The notes below the pieces were generated by a model. The model searched no databases. It was not told the DNA's origin and saw only the letters and a program-made list of their open reading frames with translations. From Desulfocapsa sp. (GTDB lineage Bacteria; Desulfobacterota; Desulfobulbia; Desulfobulbales; Desulfocapsaceae): 6,287 nt of DNA. Below are positions 4,209 to 6,287 of this stretch, piece by piece. The stretch lies in NCBI GenBank assembly GCA_030638765.1, contig DAOWDZ010000089.1:1-6287 (forward strand). Direction: 5' to 3'. Positions within the stretch are counted from its first letter, which is position 1, and every line of letters starts with the position of its first letter. The translations under genes and the position numbers were made by a program.

Positions 4209-6116
4209 ATGGAAAGAATAGTACAAGGAACATCACCTGCTGATGTGGTTAAGCAGTTACAAAATGCAAAAGGGTATCATATTACCAATACTGCCCGTGA
4301 CCTCTCTCAATCTGATTTTAAAAATAGAATTCTTTTGCATACCGATATACTCGCTGCAGAATCACGAGAACGTGCCGGTTATTTTTCTCTTGAAATCACA
4401 GGTGGCGCTTCAGTTCATGTTGATATCCTGCGTAAACAGGTTGATCCATTTCTGAAACTTGAGATCCTGCGTGAGAAGATGCCAACCACGATGTTTCAGA
4501 CCCTTTGTCGTGGAGTGAATCTCTTTGGATATCGGCCTTATCCACAAAATGTTATTCGTTTTACCGTTAAAGAATTTGCAAAGTATGTTGATGTCTGGCG
4601 TACCTTTGATTTTATGAATTACATACCAAATATGCAGGCGGTATTTGAAGAAGTTGGAAAGGCTGGAAAAATCAATGAACCCTGTATCTGCTTTTCCACT
4701 GGCCCAGAGCATACCGATGCTTTCTACCTCACTAAGGTTAAAGAAATACTTGATGTTACAGGTAGTGATATCGTTCTTTGTATAAAAAACCACGGTGGGC
4801 TTGGAACACCTAAACGTATTGGTGAGCTTGTAGATACAATTCGTCAGAAATATCCAGACCTTCCCATTCATTACCATGGACATAATACCGATGGTAATGA
4901 CGTAGGACGTATTGTAGCTGCTGTTCAAAATGGAGCAACCATAGTTGATGCTGCCGATGCTTCCTTTACTGGTTTTTATGGACCTCCTCCAATTTTAACC
5001 GTTATCCAAACCCTGAAAGATCTTGGCCATTCTCCTGCCACAATTGATGAAGATGCCGTAATTGAAACATCTGAGGATATACGAGACGAAAGGCAGCACT
5101 ATGAAGCTTTTGAGTCTCAAATTAAAGGCTTCCAACCCACCGTCCAGATTCATAAACTTCCCGGTGGAGCCATGGGATCCAGCCTCGAGCAGGCTGTCAA
5201 AGGAGGTTTTCTTGATAAGATGCCAGATATCCTCCATAAAGAACTCCCAAGAGTTCAAAAAGAACTTGGAAATTACTGGTCTGTAACACCAGGTTCACAG
5301 ATTCTCTGGACCACCGCTGTTTCCAATGTTCAAGGCGGTGAACGTTATGGAAATGCATCAGGAGATCTACGGAATTTGCTCTTAGGAAAATATGGCCCCT
5401 TCCCTTTCTACGAACCCGATGAATGGATTTATGAAAAAGTCCTTGGTCAGGATTGGAAAAAAGTTCTTGAAGAAGAAGGTGGTGTTGAAGATATCAGTGA
5501 TATGGATATCGCTAAAGAAAGGGAAACCCTCGTTGAGAGAATTGGTGGGGAACCTACCGATAAGCAACTGGTACTCTATCTGCAACATCCCAACGACGCC
5601 GTTGAGTTCTTTAAATTTGAGTCTAAATTCGGAAAAGTTTATGTACTGCCTCCTTCGATTTTTCTGCATCAGGGAAGTTTTGATCCAGGTGAAATCATTA
5701 CCTTCACCGACCACACAGGTAAAGAGCACAGAGTAGAAGTGGGCCCTTCCATCGTCGATGATGATGGTGAAACCAGCGTCTACTTAAACGTTGATCACCA
5801 CCAGCGTGTATACAACTTTGAGGCTGACCTCCCTGAAGGTGCGACTGCCAAACCTGCAACAATATCAAAGGAAGAAATAATTGATCTTGCAAAAGCTGGT
5901 GATATGAGGGCACCTTTTGCCGGAAATATCTGTGAAATAAGTGTTGAAGAAGGACAAGTTGTAGCAGCAGGCGATAAAGTTGCCATTATGGAAGCCATGA
6001 AAATGCAGACTCCTGTTAACATAGAAATTGATGGCATTGTCACCTCAATTTCTGCTAAAGTTGGTGATGCTCTACAGCCTGGAGACAAGATTCTGAAGGT
6101 TGATATCGACGAGTAA
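4209..6116 (+). CDS. Carboxyltransferase with C-terminal biotinyl domain (PycB/OadA/CfiA-like, divergent)
   Basis: 635 aa from the preferred start (648 from ATG 4170). The predicted role is to move carboxyl from biotin, charged by the upstream subunit, to a 2-oxoacid such as pyruvate. It has no membrane segment, so it is probably cytoplasmic and not obviously a sodium-pump subunit. Seen: HMG-CoA-lyase-like TIM barrel, about 25-290, with Arg30-Asp31 (metal), Gln34, Arg101 in CRGVNLFGY, Lys193 (expected carbamylated metal ligand), and His223 and His225 in YHGHNTDG; the conserved carboxylase domain, about 295-465, with KLPGGAMGSSLEQA and VTPGSQ; the biotinyl domain, 566-635, with biotin-accepting Lys598 in MEAMKM. 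Odd points: the usual RDxHQSLxATR reads RDLSQSDFKNR, WGGATFD reads TGGASVH (65-70 region), PWxRL reads PFLKL, KDMAG reads KNHGG, and no Thr aligns at the proton-shuttle position (FTGFYGPPP, 253-261). The family is certain and the substrate is not. Candidates are pyruvate, 2-oxoglutarate or another 2-oxoacid. It is followed by an intrinsic terminator. Confidence 0.9.
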   Translation: MERIVQGTSPADVVKQLQNAKGYHITNTARDLSQSDFKNRILLHTDILAAESRERAGYFSLEITGGASVHVDILRKQVDPFLKLEILREKMPTTMFQTLCRGVNLFGYRPYPQNVIRFTVKEFAKYVDVWRTFDFMNYIPNMQAVFEEVGKAGKINEPCICFSTGPEHTDAFYLTKVKEILDVTGSDIVLCIKNHGGLGTPKRIGELVDTIRQKYPDLPIHYHGHNTDGNDVGRIVAAVQNGATIVDAADASFTGFYGPPPILTVIQTLKDLGHSPATIDEDAVIETSEDIRDERQHYEAFESQIKGFQPTVQIHKLPGGAMGSSLEQAVKGGFLDKMPDILHKELPRVQKELGNYWSVTPGSQILWTTAVSNVQGGERYGNASGDLRNLLLGKYGPFPFYEPDEWIYEKVLGQDWKKVLEEEGGVEDISDMDIAKERETLVERIGGEPTDKQLVLYLQHPNDAVEFFKFESKFGKVYVLPPSIFLHQGSFDPGEIITFTDHTGKEHRVEVGPSIVDDDGETSVYLNVDHHQRVYNFEADLPEGATAKPATISKEEIIDLAKAGDMRAPFAGNICEISVEEGQVVAAGDKVAIMEAMKMQTPVNIEIDGIVTSISAKVGDALQPGDKILKVDIDE

Positions 6117-6137
6117 TTTACAAAAGAACATGACTAC

Positions 6138-6179
6138 AATGCCTTTCCATAATACTTATTATGAAAAGGCATTTTTTTT
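6138..6179 (+). terminator. Rho-independent terminator of the carboxylase operon
   Basis: Arms at 6138-6154 and 6157-6173 pair over 17 positions with a single C-A mismatch, closing on a very tight turn (the innermost A-T pairs probably open to form the loop). A run of eight T follows (6172-6179). It begins 21 bp after the carboxyltransferase stop codon, as expected for the end of the operon. Confidence 0.9.
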
Positions 6180-6202
6180 GTAAAAAGGAGTGCAGTATTG
6201 AA

Positions 6203-6287
6203 TTGATCTTCGTACCTGGCTATCTTCTTCCTTCCTTTGCTATGCTAATATTTATATTTTTCTACGTTAACGACAAGCAGGGAAAAT
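6203..6287 (+). CDS. Possible 5' fragment of a small membrane protein (uncertain)
   Basis: The frame from TTG 6203 stays open to the window edge (28 codons) and encodes IFVPGYLLPSFAMLIFIFF followed by YVNDKQGK. This is a hydrophobic stretch then a polar turn, as in the first transmembrane helix of an inner-membrane protein. An AAGGAG at 6185-6190 lies 12 nt before the TTG and 6 nt before an in-frame ATT (6197), which would be a rare start codon. Other frames on both strands close quickly here. Against it: no standard start at good spacing, no clear promoter, and position directly after a strong terminator. The family is not recognised. Confidence 0.25.
   Translation, partial: MIFVPGYLLPSFAMLIFIFFYVNDKQGK

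Noticed and set aside
4410..4928. 172-codon minus-strand open frame opposite the carboxyltransferase gene.
   Set aside because: Antisense to the conserved TIM-barrel coding region, with low-complexity, unrecognisable translation. A shadow frame.
1..6287. Search by eye for CRISPR arrays, tRNA/rRNA genes, insertion-sequence ends, defence genes or phage-like cargo.
   Set aside because: No repeated spacer-like pattern, no cloverleaf-type sequence, no transposase-like or toxin-antitoxin coding. Nearly all DNA is explained by five metabolic genes and their control regions.

Overview
The window reads as an ordinary, densely coded stretch of central carbon metabolism from an anaerobic bacterium. It is moderately AT-rich (estimated by eye, not computed). 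A multi-subunit 2-oxoacid:ferredoxin oxidoreductase with its own ferredoxin-like subunit, divergently adjacent to a split biotin-dependent carboxylase, fits an anaerobe. A sulfate-reducing Desulfobacterota lineage (Desulfobulbales-like) is my best guess from gene style. That is inference; no rRNA or marker gene is present.

Left half, minus strand (positions 2311 down to 1): korD-korA-korB, an operon for 2-oxoglutarate (or another 2-oxoacid):ferredoxin oxidoreductase. korD (2x[4Fe-4S]) overlaps korA by 14 bp. korA is followed after 36 bp by korB, whose 3' end is cut by the window edge. A gamma subunit (korC) would be expected just beyond position 1. A good sigma70-type promoter (TTGACA-16-TATAAG) lies about 80 bp upstream of korD, and an 8-bp perfect inverted repeat sits in the resulting leader.

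Middle (2312-2675): a 364-bp divergent intergenic region. It holds the korD promoter and leader hairpin, several A/T tracts, a weaker candidate promoter for the rightward genes, and the Shine-Dalgarno site that fixes a TTG start for the first rightward gene.

Right half, plus strand (2676-6116): two genes for a two-subunit biotin carboxylase system. The first is a stand-alone biotin carboxylase (480 aa). The second is a carboxyltransferase fused to a C-terminal biotinyl domain (635 aa, biotin lysine in MEAMKM). They are followed by a strong intrinsic terminator (6138-6179). The architecture matches pyruvate carboxylase PycA/PycB, oxaloacetate decarboxylase alpha, or 2-oxoglutarate carboxylase CfiB/CfiA. 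However, several signature motifs that are near-invariant in those families are changed here. The carboxyltransferase has RDLSQS for RDxHQS, TGGASVH for WGGATFD, KNHGG for KDMAG, and no catalytic-type Thr. The biotin carboxylase has GTRDCS...RRNQK for GERDCS...RRHQK. Core metal, bicarbonate and biotin residues are kept. I read this as an active but divergent carboxylase whose substrate cannot be assigned from sequence alone.

How the parts may work together (inference): a carboxylase making oxaloacetate would feed the reductive branch toward succinyl-CoA, which KOR carboxylates to 2-oxoglutarate. Alternatively, the carboxylase could act on the KOR product itself. Either way the window looks like a CO2-incorporating 2-oxoacid module. 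After the terminator, the last 110 bp hold only a possible start of a small or truncated membrane protein.
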